A stretch of DNA of 5,483 nucleotides from the NCBI GenBank assembly GCA_964398955.1, contig CAYNOZ010000080.1, positions 1 through 5,483 on the forward strand, in the 5' to 3' direction. The notes under the pieces are model-generated. The model saw only the letters and a program-made list of their open reading frames with translations. It ran no database searches and was not told where the DNA came from. The translations under genes and the position numbers were made by a program. The stretch comes from CAYNOZ01 sp964398955. GTDB lineage: Archaea > Methanobacteriota_B > Thermococci > Thermococcales > CAYNOZ01. This document shows, piece by piece, positions 1 to 5,483 of the stretch. Each line of letters starts with the position of its first letter. The first letter of the stretch is position 1.

Positions 1-711
1 TGACATTGCAGATGTTATCCATTTGGTTCCTCTGTACGGTCCGATTCCTTCGTATTTCATTATTTCCTTAGGATTAAGTTTGCAAAGATCTTTTCTTGTT
101 TTTATCCCTTCTCTTTTTAGTTTTGAAGTAAATTTTTGACCTATGTCTGTTATTGCTTCCATTCCAACTTTTTCTGATGGGAATAATAGGATATTAGGTA
201 TCTTTTGTGTTTTTATTAGAGGTAGTTTAATTTTGCCGTATTGATTCATTTGGGGTGCGATTCCATAGATTTTCCTTTGATTAAGTTTTCTTTCTTCTGA
301 AGTTTCTAATTTTGTTGTGAAAATTTTAAAATTATTTATTCTTTTTTCTAATTCTTTAATTAGTTCGTTATCTAATATTTTAGTTTCAAATGTTGAAAAG
401 TCTGTTTCTTCTTTAATTTGATTAGTAACTACATTTATTTCAGAAGATAAGTTATTTAGATTAGTATTAGATAATTTTTCTACATCTTTAATCACAAATA
501 AAGATTCTTCACCAAAATTTCTTACTAGGTTACCTTCTACATCATCTAATCTGATAGTTTCATATTGGTTTACTTGATCAAAAATTCTTCCAGTACCACC
601 AAAATTATTTGAAGTAATTGATATATCAGGCTCTAAATAATTTATCAGATCCCTTAACTCATTCTTAGTGTATCTAGAGATGGCTTGACCATTTATGTGG
701 AGTAATCTCAT
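1..711 (-). CDS. Helix-hairpin-helix-containing protein, 5' part only; possible partner of the adjacent repair helicase
   Basis: An open frame of 237 codons without a stop runs from ATG (711-709) to the left edge, so the C-terminal part is missing. The start follows TATAATATA and lies 32 bp from a shared TATA-like box, with no Shine-Dalgarno sequence, which fits a leaderless or short-leader archaeal transcript. Residues 1-80 look like an alpha/beta domain (MRLLHINGQA, then FGGTGRIFDQV around 37-47). Residues 80-140 are polar and largely helical. Residues about 185-235 resemble helix-hairpin-helix DNA binding: AITDIGQKFTSKLKREGI, then KYEGIGPYRGTKWI. Known: in Bacillus the DUF1998 helicase MrfA is paired with the RNase H-like exonuclease MrfB, and archaeal helicases of this type often sit beside nuclease genes. 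Inferred: this may be a DNA-binding nuclease or repair partner. No nuclease motif is visible here, so the function is unproven. That the frame codes is well supported. Confidence 0.8.
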   Translation of the reverse strand, partial: MRLLHINGQAISRYTKNELRDLINYLEPDISITSNNFGGTGRIFDQVNQYETIRLDDVEGNLVRNFGEESLFVIKDVEKLSNTNLNNLSSEINVVTNQIKEETDFSTFETKILDNELIKELEKRINNFKIFTTKLETSEERKLNQRKIYGIAPQMNQYGKIKLPLIKTQKIPNILLFPSEKVGMEAITDIGQKFTSKLKREGIKTRKDLCKLNPKEIMKYEGIGPYRGTKWITSAMS

Positions 712-736
712 TATATTATAAGTTATTGATTTATCC

Positions 737-749
737 ATAAAAACTTTAT
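737..749. promoter_or_regulatory. Shared bidirectional TATA-like element between divergent genes
   Basis: The sequence ATAAAAACTTTAT is a 5-bp inverted repeat (ATAAA/TTTAT) around a 3-bp centre. Its midpoint, 743, is 32 bp from the A of the leftward ATG (711) and 32 bp from the A of the rightward ATG (775). Archaeal TATA boxes are usually centred about 26 bp before the transcription start, so both transcripts would have leaders of only a few bases. Because the box reads almost the same on both strands, one site could serve both genes. This is inferred from position and composition alone. Confidence 0.5.
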
Positions 750-774
750 TCAACCAATTATTTCTAAGCAAATA

Positions 775-3093
775 ATGAACGTAGACTGGCTAAAATCAAC
801 TTACCCGAATTACAATGATCAGGTTAAATACTTCACTGAAATACCTGAAGAAAAACCTAAACACAGAGAAAGTGAAAAACTTGATTCTGAACTTAAAAAT
901 AGGATAAAGGAATTAGATATCGATCTTTATACACATCAGGCTAAGACCATCGATAAATTTATTGAAGGAAAAAATTTAACGATTAATACTGGTACAGCAA
1001 GTGGGAAAACCTTAGCCTATGCCCTATCAATAGCACATAAATTCAAAACAAATGAAAAAAACTCAGTACTTATTATCTACCCAACAAAAGCATTAACAAG
1101 AGATCAGAAATCAGAATTAAAACAAATATTCGAATCACTGAACTTAGAAATTGATATAGGTATTTACGATGGTGATATATCTTCTTCAAAGAAGAGAAAA
1201 GTAAGGAACAATTCTGACATAATACTATCAAACTTTACAGGACTAAACCTATATTTAAACAGTCATGATAAATGGAGCCAATTTTTCGAAAAATTAAATA
1301 CAATAATCCTAGATGAAGCACATTACTATACAGGATTAATGGGAATGAACGTTGCATGGATTGTAAGAAGAATAAGAAGAATTGCAAAATACTATAATAA
1401 AGATCCACAATTTATACTAGCAAGCGCCACTCTCGGAAACCCTGAAGAACATTCAAAGCACTTAACAGGAAAGAAACACTTCATAATAACAGAAGATGGA
1501 AGCGAAAAAGGAGCAAGAACCCTAATATTTTGGAACCCTCCATTAATAGGTGAAAATCAAAGAAGAAGCACCCACCGCGAAAGCAGCGAATTACTAGCAC
1601 ATCTAACCAACCACGGATACCAAACATTAATGTTCGCCCCATCAAGAAAAATGACAGAATTAGACGCTGAATGGACAAAAGAAAAACTTCAAAAAGAATA
1701 TAAAACAAAACAAATAAAAATCAAACCATATAACGCAGGACACTCAAAAGAAAATCGAAGAAAAACAGAGAAAAAACTAAAAAACGCAGAAATAGAAGGA
1801 GTAGTATCTACAACCGCACTAGAACTGGGTATAAACATAGGAACAATAGAAGCAACGATTCTATCAGGATACCCCGGTAAAAGAATAAACTTCTGGCAAC
1901 AGATAGGAAGAGCAGGAAGAGGAACAAAAAAATCACTATCAGTCCTAGTACCATTCAACAGCGCACTAGATCAATACATAATAAAAAACCCAAAACACCT
2001 ATTAAAAGAAAACATAGAAGACGCAGTAATAGACTTAAAAAACAACCAAGTATTCTCAAAACATATATTAGCAGCAGCCCAAGAACTTCCAATCAAAGAA
2101 AAAGATAAAAAAATATTCCCAGAAAAAATACAAAAAGCAGCAGAAATGTGGAAAACCAAAGGAGCACTAACAGGCAACCTCAAAACAGGATACAGATACA
2201 TAAAAAGAGACTTCCCTCAAAGCAAAATCAACCTATTCACAGTATCAGAAGAATACGAAATAAAAATAAAAGAAAAAAATCGAACTAAAACAATACCATC
2301 AGTAGAAAAAACCAGGGCTTACAGAGACTTCCACCCAGAAGCAATACACCTCCACCAAGGACAATACTACCAAGTAAAAGAATTCAAAGAAGGCCAAAAA
2401 CCAAAAATAATACTAGAACCTGTAAACACAGACTATTACACAAAAACCACAAGCAAAACATCAATATCGAACATAGAAAAAGAAAAACAGAAAAAAATTG
2501 GCAAACTAAAAATATGCAAAGGAAAAGGAGAAGTAAAAATACATTACACACACTACCAGAAGAAAAGAATATCAGACGACCAAATTCTAGGACAAAACCA
2601 AATAAAACTAGACCCAATCAAAATCCAAACCCAAATAATGTGGATAGAAATCCCTAAAACTATAGAAAAAGAACTCAAAGAAAATGCCGAGAAAAAAATA
2701 GAAAACAATAATTGGGAAAGTTTAGAAAAACAGTACACACATTTCAATGGAGCGATACACGCAGCAGAACATACATTAATACACATGTTACCTTTAATAA
2801 TGATGATAGACGAAGAGGACGTAGGAGGAATTTCTCATCCAAATCACCCAGAAATACAAAAAAGCACAATCTTCATATACGACGAAATAGAAGGAGGAGT
2901 AGGATTCGCACACGATGCATACGAGAGATTCGAAGAATTAGCAAGAAAAACAAGAAAACATTTAGAAAATTGTTCATGCCAAAGCCTGAGAGGCTGTCCA
3001 GCATGCACCTTCTCCCCAAATTGCGGAAATGATAACAAACCATTAAACAGACCTCTAGCAATAAAGCTCCTAAAAAAAGCAGAAACAAACTAG
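775..3093 (+). CDS. DEAH-box ATP-dependent DNA helicase with C-terminal DUF1998 domain (MrfA/YprA-Hrq1 type)
   Basis: Superfamily 2 helicase of 772 aa, close to the roughly 750 aa of Bacillus MrfA. The core motifs are in order: THQ near residue 53, Walker A GTASGKT (73-79), PTKALTRDQ (103-111), DEAH (180-183), SAT (217-219), TLMFAPSRK (284-292), STTALELGINIG (345-356) and QQIGRAGRG (375-383). After a lysine-rich linker of about 240 residues comes the DUF1998-type domain: HAAEH (662-666), IYDEIEGGVGFA (701-712), and cysteines 733, 735, 741, 744 and 750 (CSC, CPAC, C), a probable zinc site. Known relatives unwind DNA 3'-5' and act in repair of crosslinks and bulky lesions. That this protein does so is inference. 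It starts at ATG without a Shine-Dalgarno sequence, 32 bp from the shared TATA-like box, and runs divergently from the helix-hairpin-helix gene. The 3' two-thirds are unusually T-poor on the coding strand. Family assignment is firm, the exact subfamily less so. Confidence 0.95.
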   Translation: MNVDWLKSTYPNYNDQVKYFTEIPEEKPKHRESEKLDSELKNRIKELDIDLYTHQAKTIDKFIEGKNLTINTGTASGKTLAYALSIAHKFKTNEKNSVLIIYPTKALTRDQKSELKQIFESLNLEIDIGIYDGDISSSKKRKVRNNSDIILSNFTGLNLYLNSHDKWSQFFEKLNTIILDEAHYYTGLMGMNVAWIVRRIRRIAKYYNKDPQFILASATLGNPEEHSKHLTGKKHFIITEDGSEKGARTLIFWNPPLIGENQRRSTHRESSELLAHLTNHGYQTLMFAPSRKMTELDAEWTKEKLQKEYKTKQIKIKPYNAGHSKENRRKTEKKLKNAEIEGVVSTTALELGINIGTIEATILSGYPGKRINFWQQIGRAGRGTKKSLSVLVPFNSALDQYIIKNPKHLLKENIEDAVIDLKNNQVFSKHILAAAQELPIKEKDKKIFPEKIQKAAEMWKTKGALTGNLKTGYRYIKRDFPQSKINLFTVSEEYEIKIKEKNRTKTIPSVEKTRAYRDFHPEAIHLHQGQYYQVKEFKEGQKPKIILEPVNTDYYTKTTSKTSISNIEKEKQKKIGKLKICKGKGEVKIHYTHYQKKRISDDQILGQNQIKLDPIKIQTQIMWIEIPKTIEKELKENAEKKIENNNWESLEKQYTHFNGAIHAAEHTLIHMLPLIMMIDEEDVGGISHPNHPEIQKSTIFIYDEIEGGVGFAHDAYERFEELARKTRKHLENCSCQSLRGCPACTFSPNCGNDNKPLNRPLAIKLLKKAETN

Positions 3094-3145
3094 GGAAACT
3101 AAAAATAATTCTATTTACTTAAATTACTAATAAAAAAATATAATA

Positions 3146-3153
3146 GAGGCGAT
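3146..3153 (+). promoter_or_regulatory. Shine-Dalgarno sequence that fixes a TTG start
   Basis: GAGGCGAT matches the classic ribosome-binding consensus GAGGTGAT at seven of eight bases. Its GAGG core ends 8 bases before the TTG at 3158. No in-frame ATG occurs until about codon 68, inside the conserved M20 N-terminal domain, so TTG is the credible start. A weak A/T box at about 3113-3124 could provide a separate promoter with a short leader, but this is uncertain. Confidence 0.65.
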
Positions 3154-3157
3154 AAAA

Positions 3158-4426
3158 TTGAAAATAGAACCTGAAAAAATTTTAAAAGAAGCTAAAGAAA
3201 TAGAAAAAGAGATAATAGAACATAGAAGGAAAATCCATAAAAATCCTGAATTAGCTCACAAAGAATTTGAAACAACAGAATACATATCAAAAAAGCTTAA
3301 AGAATTTGGAGTTAATCATGAAAAAGGAATCGGAACTAAAAAAATAATACAAGAAGAAATGAATAGAATAAAAGAACCATTTAACGATAATTATGGCCCA
3401 ACAGGAGTCATCGCCACTATAGAAGGAAAAAATTCTTCAAAAACAGTAGCATTAAGAGCAGACATAGATGCATTACCGGTCCGAGAAACAGACGATCCAG
3501 ATCATCAACCGAATAAAGAAGGATTTAGATCAAAAAATGACGGATTAATGCATGCCTGTGGTCATGATACACATATAGCAATGCTATTAGGAGCTGCAAA
3601 AATACTTAAAAACCATAAAGAAGATTTAAAAGGAAACGTTAAACTAATATTCCAACCTGCTGAAGAAGTAGGAACAGGAGCAAATCTAGTAATAAAAAGT
3701 GGAGCATTAAAAAATGTAAACGCAATTTTTGGATTACACATCTGGTCCCCTTTCAAGGCAGGGAAAATAGAAGTTAATGAAGGACCAATGATGGCGTCTG
3801 CAGATGTACTAGAAATGAAAGTCGAAGGAGGAGGAGGACACGGATCTTCCCCATGGAAAACAAAAGACCCACTTTCAGTTTCAACTGATATAGTAAATCA
3901 AATCTACAAAATGATGAATAGGGAAACCGATGCTAGAGACCCAACAGTAGTATCAATTTGCCAATTCAATTCCGGTTCAGCATTTAATGTGATTCCAGAT
4001 TCAGCTAAAATGAGAGGAACAATAAGAACTTTCGATCCTGAAGTAAGAAAAGAAATAATAGAAAGAATGAGAGAAATTGGAAATTCATTAACCGATCTTC
4101 ATAACCTAAACTTTACTTTAGAAGCCAAACCATCCATAAAATTACCAGTAATCAACTCAGAACAAGAAACCCAATTATTCAAAGATACGGCAGAAAAAAT
4201 ATTTAACGAAAAAGAGGTCTCAAAAGGAGAACCAGTAATGGGAGCAGAAGACTTCGCATATTACCAAGATAAAATACCAGGATCCTTTTTATTCCTAGGA
4301 GCAGGAGAAGAAAACACAGACAAACCACATCACAAACCAAATTTCGATATAAACGAATCAATCTTATACAAAGGAGCAGCACTACACACACTAAACGCTA
4401 TAAATTATTTAAAAAGCCAAGGCTAA
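3158..4426 (+). CDS. M20-family amidohydrolase / metallopeptidase (N-acyl amino acid hydrolase type)
   Basis: The 422-aa product has a full-length M20D layout and probably hydrolyses an amide bond in an N-acylated amino acid or small peptide in the cytoplasm. The substrate cannot be read from the sequence. The N-terminal helix RRKIHKNPELAHKE (23-36) is typical. Expected dinuclear metal ligands and catalytic residues are present: ADIDALP (101-107), HACGHD with C134 and H136 (132-137), PAEE with E169/E170 (167-170), H194 in GLHIW, and a late His (H392) in HHKPNF. A GGGGHGSSP segment (224-232) and FNVIPDSAKMRGTIR (276-290) mark the dimerisation/lid domain. MGAEDFAYY (361-369) returns to the catalytic domain. 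There is no signal peptide. Residues 61-80 and 110-128 look like small insertions. Translation starts at TTG behind a strong Shine-Dalgarno sequence, 64 bp after the helicase stop. Separate transcription or read-through are both possible. Confidence 0.95.
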   Translation: MKIEPEKILKEAKEIEKEIIEHRRKIHKNPELAHKEFETTEYISKKLKEFGVNHEKGIGTKKIIQEEMNRIKEPFNDNYGPTGVIATIEGKNSSKTVALRADIDALPVRETDDPDHQPNKEGFRSKNDGLMHACGHDTHIAMLLGAAKILKNHKEDLKGNVKLIFQPAEEVGTGANLVIKSGALKNVNAIFGLHIWSPFKAGKIEVNEGPMMASADVLEMKVEGGGGHGSSPWKTKDPLSVSTDIVNQIYKMMNRETDARDPTVVSICQFNSGSAFNVIPDSAKMRGTIRTFDPEVRKEIIERMREIGNSLTDLHNLNFTLEAKPSIKLPVINSEQETQLFKDTAEKIFNEKEVSKGEPVMGAEDFAYYQDKIPGSFLFLGAGEENTDKPHHKPNFDINESILYKGAALHTLNAINYLKSQG

Positions 4427-4451
4427 AATAATCAATACAATAAATCTATAT

Positions 4452-4472
4452 AATTTTTTATCTTTAAAAATT
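4452..4472. terminator. A/T-only inverted repeat with T-run, possible bidirectional terminator
   Basis: AATTTTT (4452-4458) and AAAAATT (4466-4472) can pair across a 7-base loop, and six T's lie at 4454-4459. It follows the M20 stop by about 25 bp. On the other strand it lies just beyond the IS-type end, where it would give a T-rich tract as well. Archaeal termination often needs only T-runs, so the T's may matter more than the weak stem. Confidence 0.4.
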
Positions 4473-4567
4473 AAACTATATAATCTTATTGACATCCTCT
4501 CCGACCTGAAGTCGGAGCTTCCACCATTCGCACCCTTACAATCCAGGGTTGAGATGTTACCGTGCAA

Positions 4568-4605
4568 GTGACTTACGTGAAGAGCCACCGACTCTTCATA
4601 GTCAT
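4568..4605. repeat. Extended hairpin in the right-end region
   Basis: TGAAGAG (4578-4584) pairs with CTCTTCA (4592-4598) over a 7-base loop. Beyond a small internal bulge, TGACT (4569-4573) pairs with AGTCA (4600-4604), and G4568/T4605 adds a wobble pair, giving about 13 pairs in total. It is one of the strongest stems in the window and fits a conserved stem of the guide RNA. Confidence 0.7.
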
Positions 4606-4666
4606 CCTAACTCGGTTCTCCTCCGCTCACCAACTTACACCGAATTGGAGAGGTTGATTCGTAGCC

Positions 4667-4736
4667 TAGGAGTTTAAGTGCACACTCAAATTCTACTGTT
4701 CACAGCCTGCGAAGGATTCAATCCTCGAAACTCCTA
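4667..4736. repeat. 9-bp perfect inverted repeat closing a structured domain
   Basis: TAGGAGTTT (4667-4675) and AAACTCCTA (4728-4736) are exact reverse complements 52 bases apart. A smaller hairpin (AGGAT-TCA-ATCCT, 4713-4725) is nested inside. The arrangement suggests a multi-branched RNA fold within the putative guide RNA. Confidence 0.7.
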
Positions 4737-4894
4737 ACGCCCCCTCATACTTGGATGCAAAGACCTGAAGAAAAGTCTTAACACAGACTTGCCATGAACC
4801 TGCTACTTAATACCAGTTTTGAACCTACTTAAAGGCTAGCTTAATATTATTCACTCTTTAAAGGGACAGATCTTACTCAATCTCAAAGATAAGT

Positions 4895-5188
4895 TTACAC
4901 TAAGTCTTTAGTGAAATAGTATTCATATGTAGTGTTTTTTGGGTTCATCTTAGCCAAATCCTCGAATAATTTGTGCTGATATTCTTCATGGCTGCTCATT
5001 GGTTCTTCGTACACTTTAATTATTTTTTGACGACCATCAACATACTTTATTATTATATCAGGTAATTCACATGAAATAAAGTCAGGATCTCTGTACTCGG
5101 GAATTGAATCTGCGTAAATTTCCTTAATCTCCGAATTACATACCCTTTCATTAATCAATTTTCTTAGGGCTTTAATACGTTCGGACAT
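4895..5188 (-). CDS. Small hypothetical protein (97 aa), possible divergent PD-(D/E)XK-like fold
   Basis: I do not recognise this protein. It starts at ATG 5188-5186, 33 bp downstream of a clear TATA-type box and without a good Shine-Dalgarno sequence, and stops with TAA at 4895. Its predicted order is helix (1-18), strands around ELPDIIIKYVDGRQKIIKVY (41-60), helix (66-81) and a final strand TYEYYFTKDLV (87-97). The PD followed by a strand, a DGR turn, another strand and an amphipathic helix recalls small PD-(D/E)XK nuclease-like domains. Where those usually have E-x-K on the second strand, this protein has K58-V59-Y60-E61-E62, so catalysis is doubtful. There is no membrane segment or signal peptide. 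It lies on the same strand as, and directly upstream of, the putative guide RNA, in the place tnpB would occupy. Whether the two are functionally linked is unknown. That the frame codes is likely, given its length, sensible composition and promoter. Confidence 0.7.
   Translation of the reverse strand: MSERIKALRKLINERVCNSEIKEIYADSIPEYRDPDFISCELPDIIIKYVDGRQKIIKVYEEPMSSHEEYQHKLFEDLAKMNPKNTTYEYYFTKDLV
4898..4913. repeat. Perfect hairpin at the stop of the 97-aa gene
   Basis: CACTAA (4898-4903) and TTAGTG (4908-4913) are perfect reverse complements around a 4-base loop. On the minus strand the hairpin covers the last codons (ACT AAA GAC TTA GTG) and directly abuts the TAA. It could be an end-of-transcript structure or processing site, or a leftover left-end hairpin of the neighbouring IS-type sequence. 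Confidence 0.5.
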
Positions 5189-5215
5189 ATTACATCAACA
5201 TAAAGATAAGAAAGA

Positions 5216-5226
5216 CATATATATAG
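5216..5226 (-). promoter_or_regulatory. TATA box of the 97-aa gene
   Basis: The minus strand reads CTATATATATG, centred on 5221 and 33 bp upstream of the ATG at 5188. This spacing nearly equals the 32 bp seen at the divergent helicase promoter, which supports a short-leader transcript starting just before the ATG. Confidence 0.6.
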
Positions 5227-5387
5227 TTTTTTTCATTATAAATCATAAGAAACGGATTTTCAATTTTTATTAATATCAAGTTAAATCCGTAGAAAATCGA
5301 ATAAATCCAAAATTTAAACAAGGATCACCTAAAAAATCAATACTAAACCAAAATGTTTCATGTATAAACAAAATCAATCTCAAAAAG

Positions 5388-5402
5388 AGGATGTGACATC
5401 CT
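5388..5402. repeat. 15-bp interrupted palindrome across an IS right terminus
   Basis: AGGATGT-G-ACATCCT has two perfect 7-bp arms. The right arm belongs to the IS-type end (GACATCC), and the left arm lies in the flanking DNA. In RNA from the minus strand the element's last bases could pair with the first bases of the presumed guide. Confidence 0.65.
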
Positions 5403-5483
5403 TCCCGACCTGAAGGACGGGGCTTCCTACACGGAAACTCCGTGGTTCTTTGGGACCTCGGGTTTACAGCCGACAACTGCTGG
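5394..5483 (-). mobile_element. IS200/IS605-type element, right end only, continuing beyond the window
   Basis: The same GACATCC terminus and GACCTGAA hairpin occur as at 4491, with different stem bases: CCCGACC (5404-5410) faces GGACGGG (5415-5421) with one central mismatch. A second, perfect hairpin follows, CACGGA (5430-5435) with TCCGTG (5439-5444) and a 3-base loop. Tandem stems just before the terminus are typical of the right-end/guide RNA region. The element is oriented with its body to the right, so its tnpB, if intact, lies outside the window. Confidence 0.65.
5427..5483 (-). CDS. Possible C-terminal tail of a TnpB (IS200/IS605 accessory nuclease), partial
   Basis: On the minus strand 18 codons enter from the right edge and end at TAG (5429-5427), 5 bp before the terminal hairpin. 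The tail reads PAVVGCKPEVPKNHGVSV. Its position, a stop just inside the right end, is where archaeal tnpB genes finish, and the tail resembles ones I recall from methanogen TnpB proteins. TnpB is an RNA-guided DNA nuclease whose zinc-finger and RuvC motifs would lie outside the window, so nothing diagnostic is visible. An overlapping frame is also open here, so the reading frame is not certain. Confidence 0.4.
   Translation of the reverse strand, partial: PAVVGCKPEVPKNHGVSV

Larger units (their letters stand above)
4491..4800 (-). ncRNA. Putative TnpB-type guide RNA (omega/reRNA) without its nuclease gene
   Basis: Read on the minus strand, this non-coding stretch has several perfect inverted repeats: 4667-4675 with 4728-4736 (9 bp), 4578-4584 with 4592-4598 (7 bp, extended by 4568-4573 with 4600-4605), 4713-4717 with 4721-4725, 4760-4764 with 4775-4779, 4532-4536 with 4545-4549, and the terminal stem 4499-4505 with 4511-4517. 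Known: in IS200/IS605 elements the right end and tnpB 3' region yield an RNA that binds TnpB, and the bases just beyond the element act as guide. Here that guide would begin AATAAGATTATATAGTTTAA (4490 leftwards). Expression and length are inferred. The high G+C and stem content in an AT-rich genome support a structured RNA, but the strand is deduced mainly from the right-end resemblance. Confidence 0.5.
4491..4835 (-). mobile_element. Solo IS200/IS605-type right-end remnant lacking tnpB
   Basis: On the minus strand this region ends in a 7-bp hairpin (4499-4505 paired with 4511-4517, loop CTGAA) followed by GGATGTC. This is the right-end layout of archaeal IS200/IS605/IS1341 elements. Further in, the minus strand reads CACTTGCACGGTAACATC (positions about 4569-4552), close to the sequence I recall before the terminal hairpin in haloarchaeal tnpB elements. 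G+C is about 45-50% here, against about 30% on either side. Stops interrupt every frame I followed, so no tnpB coding sequence remains. The left boundary is uncertain: composition changes near 4830-4840, and I found no convincing left-end hairpin. It could be a decayed element, a non-autonomous derivative, or a retained RNA gene. Confidence 0.65.

Noticed and set aside
2712..3032. Overlapping 106-codon plus-strand frame inside the helicase gene
   Set aside because: It is an out-of-frame shadow of the DUF1998 region, with an arginine-rich, low-complexity product caused by A-rich codons. It has no separate promoter or ribosome-binding site.
4491..4835. GC-rich structured island as RNase P RNA, SRP RNA or a tRNA cluster
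   Set aside because: I saw none of the conserved sequence blocks of RNase P or SRP RNA and no cloverleaf. The IS-type right end at its border gives a better explanation.
4471..5229. Presumed guide of the orphan RNA matching the TATA box of the 97-aa gene (shared TATATAGTTT), suggesting promoter targeting
   Set aside because: Only the TATA-like core matches. The first eight guide bases, which should act as seed, match at about three positions, so this is expected by chance in AT-rich promoters.
4877..5384. 11-bp direct repeat TCAATCTCAAA at 4877-4887 and 5374-5384, as possible target-site duplication or guide match
   Set aside because: IS200/IS605 elements do not make target duplications. 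The match is short, offset from the element end, and plausible by chance at this base composition.
5276..5476. Minus-strand 66-codon frame starting inside the right-hand IS end and running through the terminal hairpin
   Set aside because: It crosses the element terminus into flanking AT-rich DNA and has no promoter. Its first part only restates the right-end sequence in another frame. I kept the frame that stops just inside the end as the more plausible tnpB tail.

Overview
The window looks archaeal and AT-rich, with an island of higher G+C near the right end. The evidence is TATA-like elements 32-33 bp upstream of start codons, little or no Shine-Dalgarno sequence for most genes, heavy use of ATA and AGA codons, and IS200/IS605-type ends (GACATCC plus a GACCTGAA hairpin) like those common in haloarchaea and methanogens. 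I lean towards a euryarchaeon but cannot name a species.

Left part (1-3093): two divergent genes share a 63-bp gap. Leftward runs an incomplete gene whose visible 237 codons end in a helix-hairpin-helix-like region. Rightward runs a complete 772-aa DEAH-box helicase with a C-terminal DUF1998/cysteine region (MrfA/YprA-Hrq1 type), probably a DNA repair helicase. A near-palindromic A/T box lies exactly midway between the two start codons, so the genes are probably co-expressed from a bidirectional promoter. By analogy with the bacterial MrfA-MrfB pair, the leftward gene may be a repair partner, but its diagnostic part is outside the window.

Middle (3158-4426): a complete M20-family amidohydrolase/metallopeptidase starts at TTG behind a good Shine-Dalgarno sequence. 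It shows no obvious functional link to the helicase. An A/T-only inverted repeat with a T-run follows it.

Right part (4440-5483) is the accessory and most interesting region. A stretch of about 340 bp at 45-50% G+C, non-coding in every frame I followed, carries several perfect inverted repeats and ends at 4491 in an IS200/IS605-type right end. Read on the minus strand it resembles the 3' non-coding RNA (omega/reRNA) region of an archaeal tnpB element, but no tnpB is attached. In the position where tnpB would be lies a 97-aa gene of unknown function with its own TATA-type promoter. A second, different right end begins at 5394 and runs off the window with what may be the last 18 codons of a tnpB, also on the minus strand. 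Between 5227 and 5393 I see only AT-rich sequence.
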